Source of the DNA: Deefgea piscis
GTDB lineage: Bacteria > Pseudomonadota > Gammaproteobacteria > Burkholderiales > Chitinibacteraceae
Assembly: GCF_013284055.1 (NCBI RefSeq)
Contig: NZ_CP054143.1
Span: forward strand, 1,922,001-1,986,000
Length of the DNA: 64,000 bases
Reading direction: 5' to 3'
The translations under genes and the position numbers were made by a program. Under the pieces are notes generated by a model. It saw nothing but the letters and a program-made list of their open reading frames with translations, had not been told where the DNA came from and made no database searches. Shown piece after piece: positions 1 through 7,640 of the stretch; positions within the stretch are counted from its first letter, which is position 1; each line of letters starts with the position of its first letter.

Positions 1-272
1 TCCTGGCAAGAGCCCTGCATGCAAAAGACAATAAAGGTGATTCACTGGATGTGATTCTTATCGATGACCCTATCCAGTCTATGGATTCAATTAATGTACT
101 TGCGACCATTGATCTACTGAGAAATATTTCATTGCAATGTGATAAACAAATTATTATATCAACGCATGATGAGAATTTTTTTGGGTTATTGCAGAAAAAA
201 ATTCCATCTGAAATATTTGACTCGAAATTTCTTAAGTTGAAAAGTTTCGGAGTTGTAACCCCGGTGGTGTAA
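1..272 (+). CDS. C-terminal fragment of an ABC/SMC-type ATPase (cut by the left edge)
   Basis: The frame is open from the left edge to a TAA at 270-272, so only the last ~90 residues are present. They contain a Walker B/D-loop stretch (ILIDDPIQSMD) and, about 45 residues later, an H-loop (IISTHD), the usual C-terminal half of an SbcC/RecN/SMC-like ATP-binding head. Such heads occur in DNA repair proteins and in many phage-defence ATPases. The N-terminal half and partner genes lie outside the window, so the system cannot be named. No gene follows in the same direction; the next gene is convergent infA. Confidence 0.75.
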   Translation, partial: LARALHAKDNKGDSLDVILIDDPIQSMDSINVLATIDLLRNISLQCDKQIIISTHDENFFGLLQKKIPSEIFDSKFLKLKSFGVVTPVV

Positions 273-687
273 TCCCCTACCAAACCAGCTCATTTTAAGT
301 AGAAATTTCTCGCAGTCTTTGAGGAGATTCTACATGAAAGCAGCACGTTACCCTTTTACGTTGCGTAGCTGCAAAAAATAGAGCGTGGATCCACGGTTGC
401 GCTGATTGTGGGTTAGCCGAATATGTGATCAACATGTAACTAAATTTTATTGGTATGGACATTTTACTAAAGTTGGATTGAAAAATTGCACAAATCATGG
501 ACATTAAGTCAAAGAAGGGCAAGGCATGAGTTCTCATTGTATTTAGCACTTGTCCATGGGTCGTTAACACGCACTTACGTTTCAAGCCGCGGTTTAGCGA
601 CTTAAGTGTTTTTTGGGGTTTGCTGATGTTTAGTTTGCCCGCCGCGTTTGCGTGGCAGGCGAACCAATCGTCAACAGACCCAAGATT

Positions 688-723
688 AAGCCCGATTCTC
701 TTTGGAGTAATCGGGCTTTTTTT
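688..723 (+). terminator. Intrinsic terminator, plus strand
   Basis: A 10-bp perfect stem (AAGCCCGATT / AATCGGGCTT, 688-697 with 709-718) with an 11-nt loop is followed by five further T. It reads as a Rho-independent terminator on the plus strand. The nearest upstream plus-strand gene ends at 272, more than 400 bp away, so it may end an unannotated RNA. Confidence 0.75.
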
Positions 724-780
724 ATGCACAATGAGATTGTCTCGGTGGCGGTCATTATGATGATTTTTATCGCAGGCATA

Positions 781-809
781 AAAAAACGAACCCATGGGTT
801 CGTTTTTTT
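781..809. terminator. Bidirectional terminator, probably for infA
   Basis: The stem CGAACCC-AT-GGGTTCG (787-802) is flanked by six A on the left and seven T on the right, so it works in both directions. It lies 64 bp past the infA stop on the minus strand and probably ends that transcript. Confidence 0.8.
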
Positions 810-872
810 AATGACGTATTACCCTGCAGCACTTGTTTGATAAGTGCTGGAGCAATATACCTAGCCGATTAA

Positions 873-1136
873 TTAACGACGGCGGAATTGGTTATTGCGC
901 GCAGGAGCAGGGCGATCATCTTTATGGCGGAAGCTCACGCGGCCTTTGGTTAAATCATAAGGCGACATTTCAACCGTTACACGGTCACCCGCGATAATGC
1001 GGATGTGGTTTTTACGGATTTTGCCTGAGGCATAGGCCGTGATTTCGATACCATTTGTCAGGGTGACACGAAAGCGAGTGTCCGGGTAAACCTCGGCCAC
1101 TACACCTTCCATTTCTACAACGTCTTCTTTTGACAT
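873..1136 (-). CDS. infA: Translation initiation factor IF-1 (C-terminally extended form)
   Basis: The 87-residue protein is an S1/OB-fold IF-1 that binds the 30S A-site during initiation. The family core is clear: [15 protein letters not shown], a [13 protein letters not shown] segment, and [16 protein letters not shown]. Standard IF-1 has about 72 residues; here about 15 extra basic residues ending in FRRR follow. Many betaproteobacteria carry a second infA outside the ribosomal protein operon with such a tail, and the lack of ribosomal genes nearby suggests this is that copy. It lies 274 bp downstream of rbsR on the same strand and is followed by a terminator at 781-809. Confidence 0.93.
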   Translation of the reverse strand: MSKEDVVEMEGVVAEVYPDTRFRVTLTNGIEITAYASGKIRKNHIRIIAGDRVTVEMSPYDLTKGRVSFRHKDDRPAPARNNQFRRR

Positions 1137-1217
1137 TTACTTTTCCAGTTCTTGCACATAAGCAATTGAATACGGAGCCTGCCGCTGCAATACCTATCAA
1201 AGGTCGCTCTCGGCAGT

Positions 1218-1234
1218 CTCCCGCAATGCGGGAG
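1218..1234. repeat. Short perfect hairpin in the infA upstream region
   Basis: CTCCCGC-AAT-GCGGGAG is a perfect 7-bp inverted repeat about 80 bp upstream of the infA start. No T run follows on either strand, so it is not an obvious terminator. It could be a 5' leader structure of infA or the base of a degraded repeat. Confidence 0.4.
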
Positions 1235-1410
1235 TGTGATCTATGCGGGAATAGCCGAACTTGCGAACGATCAGATGCCGGACATAGGCTAATTTGTAGC
1301 AAATAAAGGCGTTAGCAACTTATTTGCCTGCGTGTTACGGCCAATCTACAGAAGGGCGGTTCACGAACAGCCCTACACTATACAGGTATTTTGCCTGCTG
1401 CAACAGCCAA

Positions 1411-2418
1411 CTACACTTTTTGCCGCCAGTTGATATGAGCGGCGACCCAACTTGATTCCACCGTTTCGCCGGCGAGTAAAGCCAGTATACGTTGTAAACT
1501 TTGGGCTGCCAGTTGGGCGCTATCTTGCACCACGGTGTTGATTGGTAGTGGCATACAGTCTAGCAAACGGTGATCATCAAAGCTAAGTAAATGTTGCGGT
1601 GCACTGTTAAAGTGATTGTGTTCATTCATAAAAGCTAAAACGCCTTCAAGCAATGAAATCGAGGCGGTAAAAATCGCTTCAGGGTAGCGCCCTAAAAGGG
1701 TGTAACACTCACTCATCATGGCGTAACCACTTTGATTTTGATAATCACGCTGCCAAATGAGTGCCGGATTGAGTGCTAATTGCCGAGTTTGCCAAGCGCG
1801 TTGGTAGCCAGCGAGCCGGTCAATACTGGGAGAGAGCAGCATTTGCCCACCAAAATAGGCGATCTCAGTCACGCCTTGCGCGAGTGTATGCTCGATCAAA
1901 GTAAACACTTGCTCTTCGGCATTACTCACTACAAAAGGTAAATTACTATCGATTACGCGGCGATCGACCAACACCAGCGGCAGGCGCTTGGCCCATTTGG
2001 CGTAGAGCTTGGCATTGTTGGTGCACGGTACCAACATCAGCCCATCGACTTGGCGGGCTAATAATTGCTCAACCGCTTTGGTTTCCATATCCGCTTGATC
2101 GTTGCTGCTGACTACAAACAGTTGAAATCCTGCATCACGGCATAAGGGCTCGAGAGCTTGAGCGAGCAGCGCGTGCGCAAAGTTGGTGAGCTCTGGCACC
2201 ACTAAACCCAAAGTGCCGCTGCGGCGTGAGCGCAATAAGCGTGCCGATGCCGAAGGCTGAAAATGATGCTCCGCGGCAACTTGTCGCACTCGTGCCACGG
2301 TACTGGCAGCGATGCGGTATTGTTCCGCTTGGCCATTGAGTACCATACTGGCCGTTGTTTTAGAAACACCGGCCAGTTGGGCAATATCCGCCATCGTCAG
2401 GCGTTGAAAAGCGGTCAT
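1411..2418 (-). CDS. rbsR: LacI-family transcriptional regulator, ribose operon repressor
   Basis: The 335-residue protein has an N-terminal LacI helix-turn-helix (MADIAQLAGVSKTTASMVLN, residues 9-28), a hinge region, and a periplasmic-binding-protein-like core from about residue 68 (TLGLVVPELTNF onward). It is the last gene of the rbs operon, 58 bp after rbsB, which supports assignment as the ribose-responsive repressor. An intrinsic terminator (2430-2456) sits only 12 nt upstream of its start, so expression probably depends on read-through. Cra/FruR-like regulators share this architecture, so the ligand is inferred from the neighbours. Confidence 0.85.
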   Translation of the reverse strand: MTAFQRLTMADIAQLAGVSKTTASMVLNGQAEQYRIAASTVARVRQVAAEHHFQPSASARLLRSRRSGTLGLVVPELTNFAHALLAQALEPLCRDAGFQLFVVSSNDQADMETKAVEQLLARQVDGLMLVPCTNNAKLYAKWAKRLPLVLVDRRVIDSNLPFVVSNAEEQVFTLIEHTLAQGVTEIAYFGGQMLLSPSIDRLAGYQRAWQTRQLALNPALIWQRDYQNQSGYAMMSECYTLLGRYPEAIFTASISLLEGVLAFMNEHNHFNSAPQHLLSFDDHRLLDCMPLPINTVVQDSAQLAAQSLQRILALLAGETVESSWVAAHINWRQKV

Positions 2419-2429
2419 GCTAATCCCAT

Positions 2430-2456
2430 AAAAAAGCCGACACCTTGGTATCGGCT
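2430..2456 (-). terminator. Intrinsic terminator between rbsB and rbsR
   Basis: On the minus strand AGCCGA (2456-2451) pairs with TCGGCT (2440-2435); the interior ACC/GGT also pairs, and six T follow. The hairpin begins 21 nt after the rbsB stop and its T run ends 12 nt before the rbsR ATG, so it should limit rbsR expression to read-through. Confidence 0.75.
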
Positions 2457-2476
2457 GATCTTGTTGCTGTGAAGCG

Positions 2477-3409
2477 TTATTGAGTCACTAATGCCAGTGG
2501 AACTGGAATCGATTTTTCAACAGCTTCGCCTTTACTTAATTTGATTGCGGTATCGACGCCCATTTTACCGATAAGTTCGGGTTTTTGTTGCACAGTCGCG
2601 CTCAATTGACCTGCCTTCACGGCTTTTACGGCATCGGGGGTGGCATCAAAACCAACGACGACAACATTTTTTAAGCCTGCCGCTTCAATTGCTTTAAATG
2701 CTCCTAAGGCCATTTCATCGTTATGAGCAAAAACGGCGGTCACGTTTTTATTGCCTTGCAAGATGTTTTCCATAACAGATAAGCCTTTGGCACGGTCAAA
2801 ATCTGCAGTTTGTTTGGCAACGAGTTTGACATCGGCATGGCCATCTACCACCGAATGAAAGCCTTGGCCGCGTTCGCGCGCCGCTGATGAACCTGGAATG
2901 CCTTCCAGCTCAACTAAATTGCCTTTATTGCCGATTTTTTCCAGGATGTACTCGGCAGCCATTTTGCCGCCGGCTTTATTGTCTGAGGCAATATGTGCGC
3001 TAACGTCGGCACCGTTTACATTACGATCCAGAGAAATCACTTTAATACCGGCATTCATCGCTTCTTTAACGACACCGGCAACCGCATCTGAATCCGTTGG
3101 GTTAATCATAATGATTTGAACTTTTTTCTGAATCAAATCTTCGATATTCGAGATTTGTTTCGCCGAATCGTCTTGTGCATCCACCGTAATTAAAGTGACG
3201 CCTTGGGCTTTAGCTTCGGTATCTGCCCCATCACGTAGCGCAACAAAGAAGGGGTTGTTTTGGGTTGAAATCGCCAGGCCGATGGTGACCGCACCTGAGG
3301 CTGTCGTGGCAGGGGCACTTGCAGCTTGTGTATCCGGACCTTGTTTAGAACAAGCCATTAAACCTGCAGCCAATAAACCTACTAAAAGCGGGGAAAGAAT
3401 GCGTTTCAT
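2477..3409 (-). CDS. rbsB: Ribose ABC transporter substrate-binding protein (lipoprotein)
   Basis: The 310-residue protein belongs to the ribose/galactose periplasmic binding family (type 1 fold), with VTIGLAISTQNNPFFVAL, a DAQDDSAKQ segment and NPTDSDAV. It captures ribose for the RbsA-RbsC importer. The start is set at 3409 because GGAG lies 7 nt upstream; an in-frame ATG at 3421 lacks this. The signal sequence ends in a lipobox (LMAC), so it is probably a lipid-anchored protein, unlike the soluble E. coli RbsB. It is separated from rbsC by 153 bp that hold a hairpin. Confidence 0.93.
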   Translation of the reverse strand: MKRILSPLLVGLLAAGLMACSKQGPDTQAASAPATTASGAVTIGLAISTQNNPFFVALRDGADTEAKAQGVTLITVDAQDDSAKQISNIEDLIQKKVQIIMINPTDSDAVAGVVKEAMNAGIKVISLDRNVNGADVSAHIASDNKAGGKMAAEYILEKIGNKGNLVELEGIPGSSAARERGQGFHSVVDGHADVKLVAKQTADFDRAKGLSVMENILQGNKNVTAVFAHNDEMALGAFKAIEAAGLKNVVVVGFDATPDAVKAVKAGQLSATVQQKPELIGKMGVDTAIKLSKGEAVEKSIPVPLALVTQ

Positions 3410-3504
3410 GTTTGACTCCAATCAAATATAGAAAAACTACGGGGTATTGCTTCTTATGCACTGCTTGTTATTCGTTGTAGGGCGATACTGCTGTTATTTG
3501 TAGT

Positions 3505-3537
3505 GACCGATTACATTCATATGCAAGGCAATCGGTC
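3505..3537 (-). other. Intercistronic hairpin between rbsC and rbsB
   Basis: GACCGATT (3505-3512) and AATCGGTC (3530-3537) form a perfect 8-bp inverted repeat with a 17-nt loop in the 153-bp gap between rbsC and rbsB. No T run follows on the minus strand, so it looks like an mRNA stability or processing element rather than a terminator. This would fit the need for more binding protein than membrane components. Confidence 0.5.
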
Positions 3538-3562
3538 TCGCTACTGCTTTGCTCTAGTGCGA

Positions 3563-4501
3563 TTATTTTTTATTTGCGCGATCCAGTAAGACGGCGAGCA
3601 AAATCACCACGCCTTTGATCACTTGCTGGTAAAACGATGAAACGCCAAGCAAGTTCAAGCCGTTATTCAAAATCCCGATTAACAGCGCGCCGACTAAAGT
3701 GCCGAAGATCCAGCCACGACCGCCAGTTAAACTGGTTCCGCCCAAGACCACCGCCGCAATCGCATCCAATTCATAGCCAGTACCTGCGGTTGGTTGCGCT
3801 GAGCTGAGTCGAGAGGTCAAAATCATCCCGGCTGTTGCCGCCATTGCGCCAGATAAGGTGTAAACCCAGATCTTGATGCGATCAGTATTGATGCCAGAAA
3901 GCCGCGCCGCTTCTTCATTGCCACCGACGGCATAGACGTGACGACCAAATACGGTCTTTTTGAGGACAAACCAAAACACCGCAAACATCACCAACATGAT
4001 AATCACCGGCACTGGAATCAAGCCGGCAACATAGCCACCGCCGAGCATGGCAAAGAAGTCGCTGTGTAAACCCGAAATTGGACGGCCATCAGAAAACACC
4101 AAAGAGAGACCACGCAAAATCGTCATCATGCCGAGAGTGGCAATAAACGGCGCAACCTTGCCTTTACTAATCACCAGTCCGTTGAGCATCCCCATACCGG
4201 CGCCGGCCAAAACCCCTACGCTGGTTGCGACCACCGGATCAATGCCATGACTGAGCATCAATGCGGTAAGGACCGATGACAACGCTAAAATCGAACCCAC
4301 CGATAGATCAATGCCACCGAGTAAAATGACTAGCGTCATCCCAAAGGCGATCAAAGCATTGATAGAAACTTGGCGAAATACATTGAGTAAATTGCCAACT
4401 GTTAGAAAATCGGGGCTGGTAATGGCCAAGCCAGCGACTAAGACTAAGAGCGCCAAAAAAGGACCTAATTTTTGGAGCGTAGCTTTTTGTTGTACATTCA
4501 T
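3563..4501 (-). CDS. rbsC: Ribose ABC transporter permease
   Basis: This 312-residue integral membrane protein of the AraH/RbsC family forms the ribose channel with RbsA. Hydrophobic segments cover most of its length (for example LGPFLALLVLVAGLAI near residue 12). The family signatures LGGIDLSVGSILALSS (residues ~61-76), GGNEEAARLSGI (~193-204) and VVLGGTSLTGGRG (~251-263) are all present, and the last includes the coupling region for the ATPase. Its start overlaps the rbsA stop by 4 bp, indicating translational coupling. Confidence 0.95.
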   Translation of the reverse strand: MNVQQKATLQKLGPFLALLVLVAGLAITSPDFLTVGNLLNVFRQVSINALIAFGMTLVILLGGIDLSVGSILALSSVLTALMLSHGIDPVVATSVGVLAGAGMGMLNGLVISKGKVAPFIATLGMMTILRGLSLVFSDGRPISGLHSDFFAMLGGGYVAGLIPVPVIIMLVMFAVFWFVLKKTVFGRHVYAVGGNEEAARLSGINTDRIKIWVYTLSGAMAATAGMILTSRLSSAQPTAGTGYELDAIAAVVLGGTSLTGGRGWIFGTLVGALLIGILNNGLNLLGVSSFYQQVIKGVVILLAVLLDRANKK

Positions 4502-5973
4502 TTCAAACCTCCTGTTGCGGCAGTCATAATGGTTTCGGCGGATGCTTGGCTAAAAATGCCAGCCTGACGACCTTGGTGCATCACTAAAATTCGATCACTT
4601 AAGGCCAAGACTTCGGGTAGCTCAGACGAGACCATGACAATCGCAACGCCAGATTGGGCTAATTCATTAATAATTTGGTAAATCTCGGCTTTGCCACCGA
4701 CGTCAACACCACGAGTGGGTTCATCAAGTAAGAGTACTTTTGGCGCAATTCCTAACCATTTGGCAAACACGACTTTTTGTTGATTGCCACCGGAAAGCGA
4801 TTGCACTTCCAGCTCGGCGTCGCGAGTTCGTATATGCATACGGTCGATTTCTCGCTGTACCACTTGCATTTGCCGTGCATGATGGATGACGCCGTAGCTG
4901 GCATGGGCCGATAAATTGGCTAAGGTGGCATTTTCACGCACCGACATACCCAGTACTAAACCTTGGCTTTTGCGATCTTCGGTGACAAAGCCGATACCGG
5001 CAGCGATGGCGTCACTGGGCTGATTGCAAGTGAGTTCTTGGCCATCGAGCTCGATGCGACCGGCTAATTTTCGGTTAATCCCAAAAATGGTTTTAAGAAT
5101 CTCACTGCGCCCAGCACCCATCAGGCCAGCAATACCGAGCACTTCTCCGGCCCGCACTTCAAAATTAATACCGCTAATGCTGGCGTCGGCTAAATCACTG
5201 ACTTTAAGCCGGACTTCGCCGAGTTGGGCGTTGCGGACTGGAAAGCGATCGCCGATTTCACGACCGACCATCATGCGAACAATTTCATCAAAATTGGTTT
5301 TGACAATCTCGCGCTCGCCAACAAATTGCCCGTCGCGTAGCACTGAAATTTTGTCGCAGACTTTAAAAATCTCTTCCATTCGGTGTGAGACATAAACAAT
5401 GCCCACGCCGCGTGATTTCAAATCGGCAATAATGGCAAATAGTTTTTCAGTTTCGCGCTCAGAAAGGGCCGCAGTGGGCTCATCCATAATCAGCGTTTGT
5501 GCATTGAGCGATAGCGCTTTGGCGATTTCGACCATTTGCTGCTGACCGATCGATAATTGCCCCGCTTCAATATCGGGATCGAGATTTTCAATGCCGAGCA
5601 ATTGCAGATATTCCAGGCATTGTTCGCGCATTTTGATGCTATTGATCACGCCAAAGCGTTGTGGCTCGCGGCCTAAAAACATGTTCTCCATCACCGACAA
5701 TTGCGGGATGAGATTGAGTTCTTGGTGAATAATCGCGATGCCGTACTGTTCTGCATCATTGGTGCTGTGGATTTTGACGGTTTTGCCATCCACTGCGATT
5801 TGACCTTGATCGGCTTGGTGTACGCCGCATAAGATTTTCATCAGGGTCGATTTGCCCGCGCCGTTCTCACCCATTAAGGCATGGACTTGACCGCGCTCGA
5901 GCGAGAACTCAACGTTTTCAAGCACTTTGACCGGGCCAAAGGCCTTGCTGATGCCACTCATTTTTATCAACAT
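4498..5973 (-). CDS. rbsA: Ribose ABC transporter ATP-binding protein (two ABC domains)
   Basis: The 491-residue protein has two tandem ABC domains as in RbsA/MglA. The first has a canonical Walker A (GENGAGKST, ~35-43), signature (LSIGQQQ) and Walker B (LIMDEP). The second, from about residue 245, has a Walker A-like GLMGAGRSE, signature (LSGGNQQK) and Walker B (LLLDEP). The degenerate second P-loop is normal for this family. An AGGGGG Shine-Dalgarno lies just before the ATG. It follows rbsD by 8 bp and overlaps rbsC by 4 bp. Confidence 0.96.
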   Translation of the reverse strand: MLIKMSGISKAFGPVKVLENVEFSLERGQVHALMGENGAGKSTLMKILCGVHQADQGQIAVDGKTVKIHSTNDAEQYGIAIIHQELNLIPQLSVMENMFLGREPQRFGVINSIKMREQCLEYLQLLGIENLDPDIEAGQLSIGQQQMVEIAKALSLNAQTLIMDEPTAALSERETEKLFAIIADLKSRGVGIVYVSHRMEEIFKVCDKISVLRDGQFVGEREIVKTNFDEIVRMMVGREIGDRFPVRNAQLGEVRLKVSDLADASISGINFEVRAGEVLGIAGLMGAGRSEILKTIFGINRKLAGRIELDGQELTCNQPSDAIAAGIGFVTEDRKSQGLVLGMSVRENATLANLSAHASYGVIHHARQMQVVQREIDRMHIRTRDAELEVQSLSGGNQQKVVFAKWLGIAPKVLLLDEPTRGVDVGGKAEIYQIINELAQSGVAIVMVSSELPEVLALSDRILVMHQGRQAGIFSQASAETIMTAATGGLK

Positions 5974-5981
5974 GCCGCCCC

Positions 5982-6380
5982 CTAAAAAATAACGCCGGAA
6001 TACAGCACGATATTGGCGTAAGGGCTGGCTTCACCGGTACGAATAATGGCGCGTGCATGGTGGCTTAACTGTTTGAATTGTTCATGCGGTACAAAGTCAA
6101 TTTTGACACCTTGTTGGCGCATGGATTCAGCTTGGTTGGCGACGGCAGGATTGAGGCTTTGGCATTCACTAGCGAGTACCGCACGTTCGACTTGAAAGTC
6201 GGCCAAAATGCTATCCAAAACGGTGAAATAAGCAGGGTTGCCGAGTTCGATCGATAAATCGATACATTCAACATGCGGTGGAATCGGTAAGCCACAATCG
6301 GCAATGACGATGCAATCGGTATGGCCCATACTGGCCAGCACCCGACTGATATCTCGGTTGAGATGACCATGTTTTTTCAT
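5982..6380 (-). CDS. rbsD: D-ribose pyranase
   Basis: The 132-residue protein is a cytoplasmic RbsD/FucU-family mutarotase that interconverts pyranose and furanose ribose, giving the form used by ribokinase. The family features are the early catalytic His region (KKHGHLNRDISRVLASMGHTD), the DCGLPIP motif near residue 30, and the C-terminal ASPYANIVLYSGVIF. Length is typical. It overlaps the rbsK stop by 4 bp and is followed by rbsA after 8 bp. Confidence 0.95.
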   Translation of the reverse strand: MKKHGHLNRDISRVLASMGHTDCIVIADCGLPIPPHVECIDLSIELGNPAYFTVLDSILADFQVERAVLASECQSLNPAVANQAESMRQQGVKIDFVPHEQFKQLSHHARAIIRTGEASPYANIVLYSGVIF

Positions 6381-7285
6381 ACCAGCTCCTTGGCATCATT
6401 GGCGGCTAAAAAAGCCTGCAATTGCGCTAAAGTTGGCATGCCGCCTTGGGCACCGGCTTGAGTCACCGATAAAGCGCCTGCGGCACAGGCCATTTTACTG
6501 GCCTCGGCTAAGCCCAAATGCCAGAACGCAGCCAATGCGCCATTAAACGTATCCCCGGCACCCGTGGTATCAATTGCCGTCACTGTATAGCTGGCTTGCT
6601 GCTGAAGTTCACCTTGTGCATTGGTGTAATAAGCGCCGTCTTGACCGGCAGTCATTAACACTTTGCCTGGATGCGCCGCTAGGCTGGCTTGCCAATCGGC
6701 TTCAGGAAGACCTAATGCGGTAGCTAGCTCGTATTCATTGGGCGTGAGTAAGCTCACTTGTTCTAGCAATGCTGTGGATAACGGCATTGCTGGTGCTGGA
6801 TTGAGAATAAAGGGTTTGTTGTGACGTGCGGCGAGCTGCGCCGCCATCTCGATGGTGTCCATCGGCGATTCAAGTTGGGCTAGCACGACATCGGCATTGA
6901 TAAATGCCGCTTCAGCAGCGAGCAAGTCCGCAGGACTTAGATCGGCATTAGCGCCTGGAACAACAATAATGGCGTTGTCGCTACCGGCAAGAGTGATTGC
7001 GGCAATGCCTGTTGCTTGGTTTTTGCTTTGACTTAGCCATTCAGTATTGATGCCTTCATCGGCGAGTGCTGCGATGAGTTCTTGACCAAAAGCATCGTCA
7101 CCGACGCGACCAATCATCGTCACTTGAGCCCCTAATCGCGCAGCAGCAACCGCTTGATTCGCGCCTTTACCGCCGTGATAGGTGGCAAAAGACTGTCCAA
7201 ACAGCGTTTCGCCTAGGCGAGGAAACTGCGCGACATGAACGACTAAATCCATATTGATACTACCAACAACCAAAACCTGACTCAT
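6377..7285 (-). CDS. rbsK: Ribokinase
   Basis: The 302-residue PfkB-family sugar kinase phosphorylates ribose to ribose 5-phosphate. It carries the N-terminal GSINMDLVV and the glycine-rich GGKGANQAVAAARLG substrate motif (residues ~39-53). The C-terminal PfkB signature DTTGAGDTFNGALAAF (~239-254) contains the catalytic Asp. A GGAGG Shine-Dalgarno stands 6 nt before the ATG. It is the first gene of the operon, so the promoter at 7286-7420 controls the whole unit; E. coli instead places rbsK after rbsB. Confidence 0.96.
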   Translation of the reverse strand: MSQVLVVGSINMDLVVHVAQFPRLGETLFGQSFATYHGGKGANQAVAAARLGAQVTMIGRVGDDAFGQELIAALADEGINTEWLSQSKNQATGIAAITLAGSDNAIIVVPGANADLSPADLLAAEAAFINADVVLAQLESPMDTIEMAAQLAARHNKPFILNPAPAMPLSTALLEQVSLLTPNEYELATALGLPEADWQASLAAHPGKVLMTAGQDGAYYTNAQGELQQQASYTVTAIDTTGAGDTFNGALAAFWHLGLAEASKMACAAGALSVTQAGAQGGMPTLAQLQAFLAANDAKELV

Positions 7286-7303
7286 GATGCCTCCGCAACG
7301 ATG

Positions 7304-7316
7304 CTAATCGGATTAG
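7304..7316. promoter_or_regulatory. Candidate RbsR operator palindrome
   Basis: CTAATC-G-GATTAG is a perfect 6+1+6 palindrome 18 bp before the rbsK start, downstream of the predicted start of transcription. LacI-family repressors bind such palindromes with a central CG step. Its place in the leader of the operon that encodes rbsR makes it the best operator candidate, but no second copy was found to confirm it. Confidence 0.45.
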
Positions 7317-7341
7317 GTGATGAATTTCTCATCGATTTGGT

Positions 7342-7383
7342 ATGCTAAACCGTAATCAGCAGCGCAAAATTGATTTATATCAA
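7342..7383 (-). promoter_or_regulatory. Candidate rbs promoter with FNR-type box
   Basis: TTGAT-TTAT-ATCAA at 7370-7383 is an exact match to the FNR/ANR consensus (TTGAT-N4-ATCAA). On the minus strand TAGCAT (7347-7342) can serve as a -10 hexamer. A start about 7 nt further on, near 7335, puts the centre of the FNR box at -41.5, the classic class II activator position. This suggests oxygen-linked control of ribose uptake. The -10 was chosen by eye; the FNR box itself is explicit. Confidence 0.5.
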
Positions 7384-7387
7384 ACTA

Positions 7388-7413
7388 ATGTAGTGAAAAT
7401 AAATACACTACAT
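7388..7413. promoter_or_regulatory. Inverted repeat upstream of the rbs promoter
   Basis: ATGTAGTG (7388-7395) and CACTACAT (7406-7413) form a perfect 8-bp inverted repeat with a 10-bp AT-rich spacer, about one helical turn. It lies 5 bp beyond the FNR-type box. It could bind a dimeric regulator of the rbs operon or of the divergent lipoprotein gene. Confidence 0.4.
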
Positions 7414-7640
7414 CCCTAGTGCGGTAAGCCTGTAGACCGCCAAAAAAAGGAGAGAAAATAATAAAAATGAGCCAAATTTGAGCAATGAAGGCGCAAAAAG
7501 AAATGAATATAAAAGCGAGCATTTTTGGGTGCTTCAGCGTGATGACCAGCTTCAATATGGGTAACCATTTGTATTTTTGCTTGCTGTTCTTAGATGGATT
7601 TTTTAAGCTGCGCGATTAAGAAAATAAAATGAGTTAGAAC

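Larger units (their letters stand above)
273..872. other. 600-bp gene-poor stretch with two terminators
   Basis: No convincing coding region lies between the ATPase stop and infA. A 166-codon open frame on the minus strand runs across both terminators and has no recognisable motif. A short plus-strand frame passing position 626 resembles a signal peptide (MFSLPAAFAWQA) but runs into the terminator at 688. The two hairpins suggest that a short plus-strand transcript, perhaps a small RNA or a gene remnant, ends here. Confidence 0.4.

Noticed and set aside
295-795. 166-codon open frame on the minus strand
   Set aside because: It runs across two strong terminators, has no known motif and no Shine-Dalgarno, so it is most likely chance.
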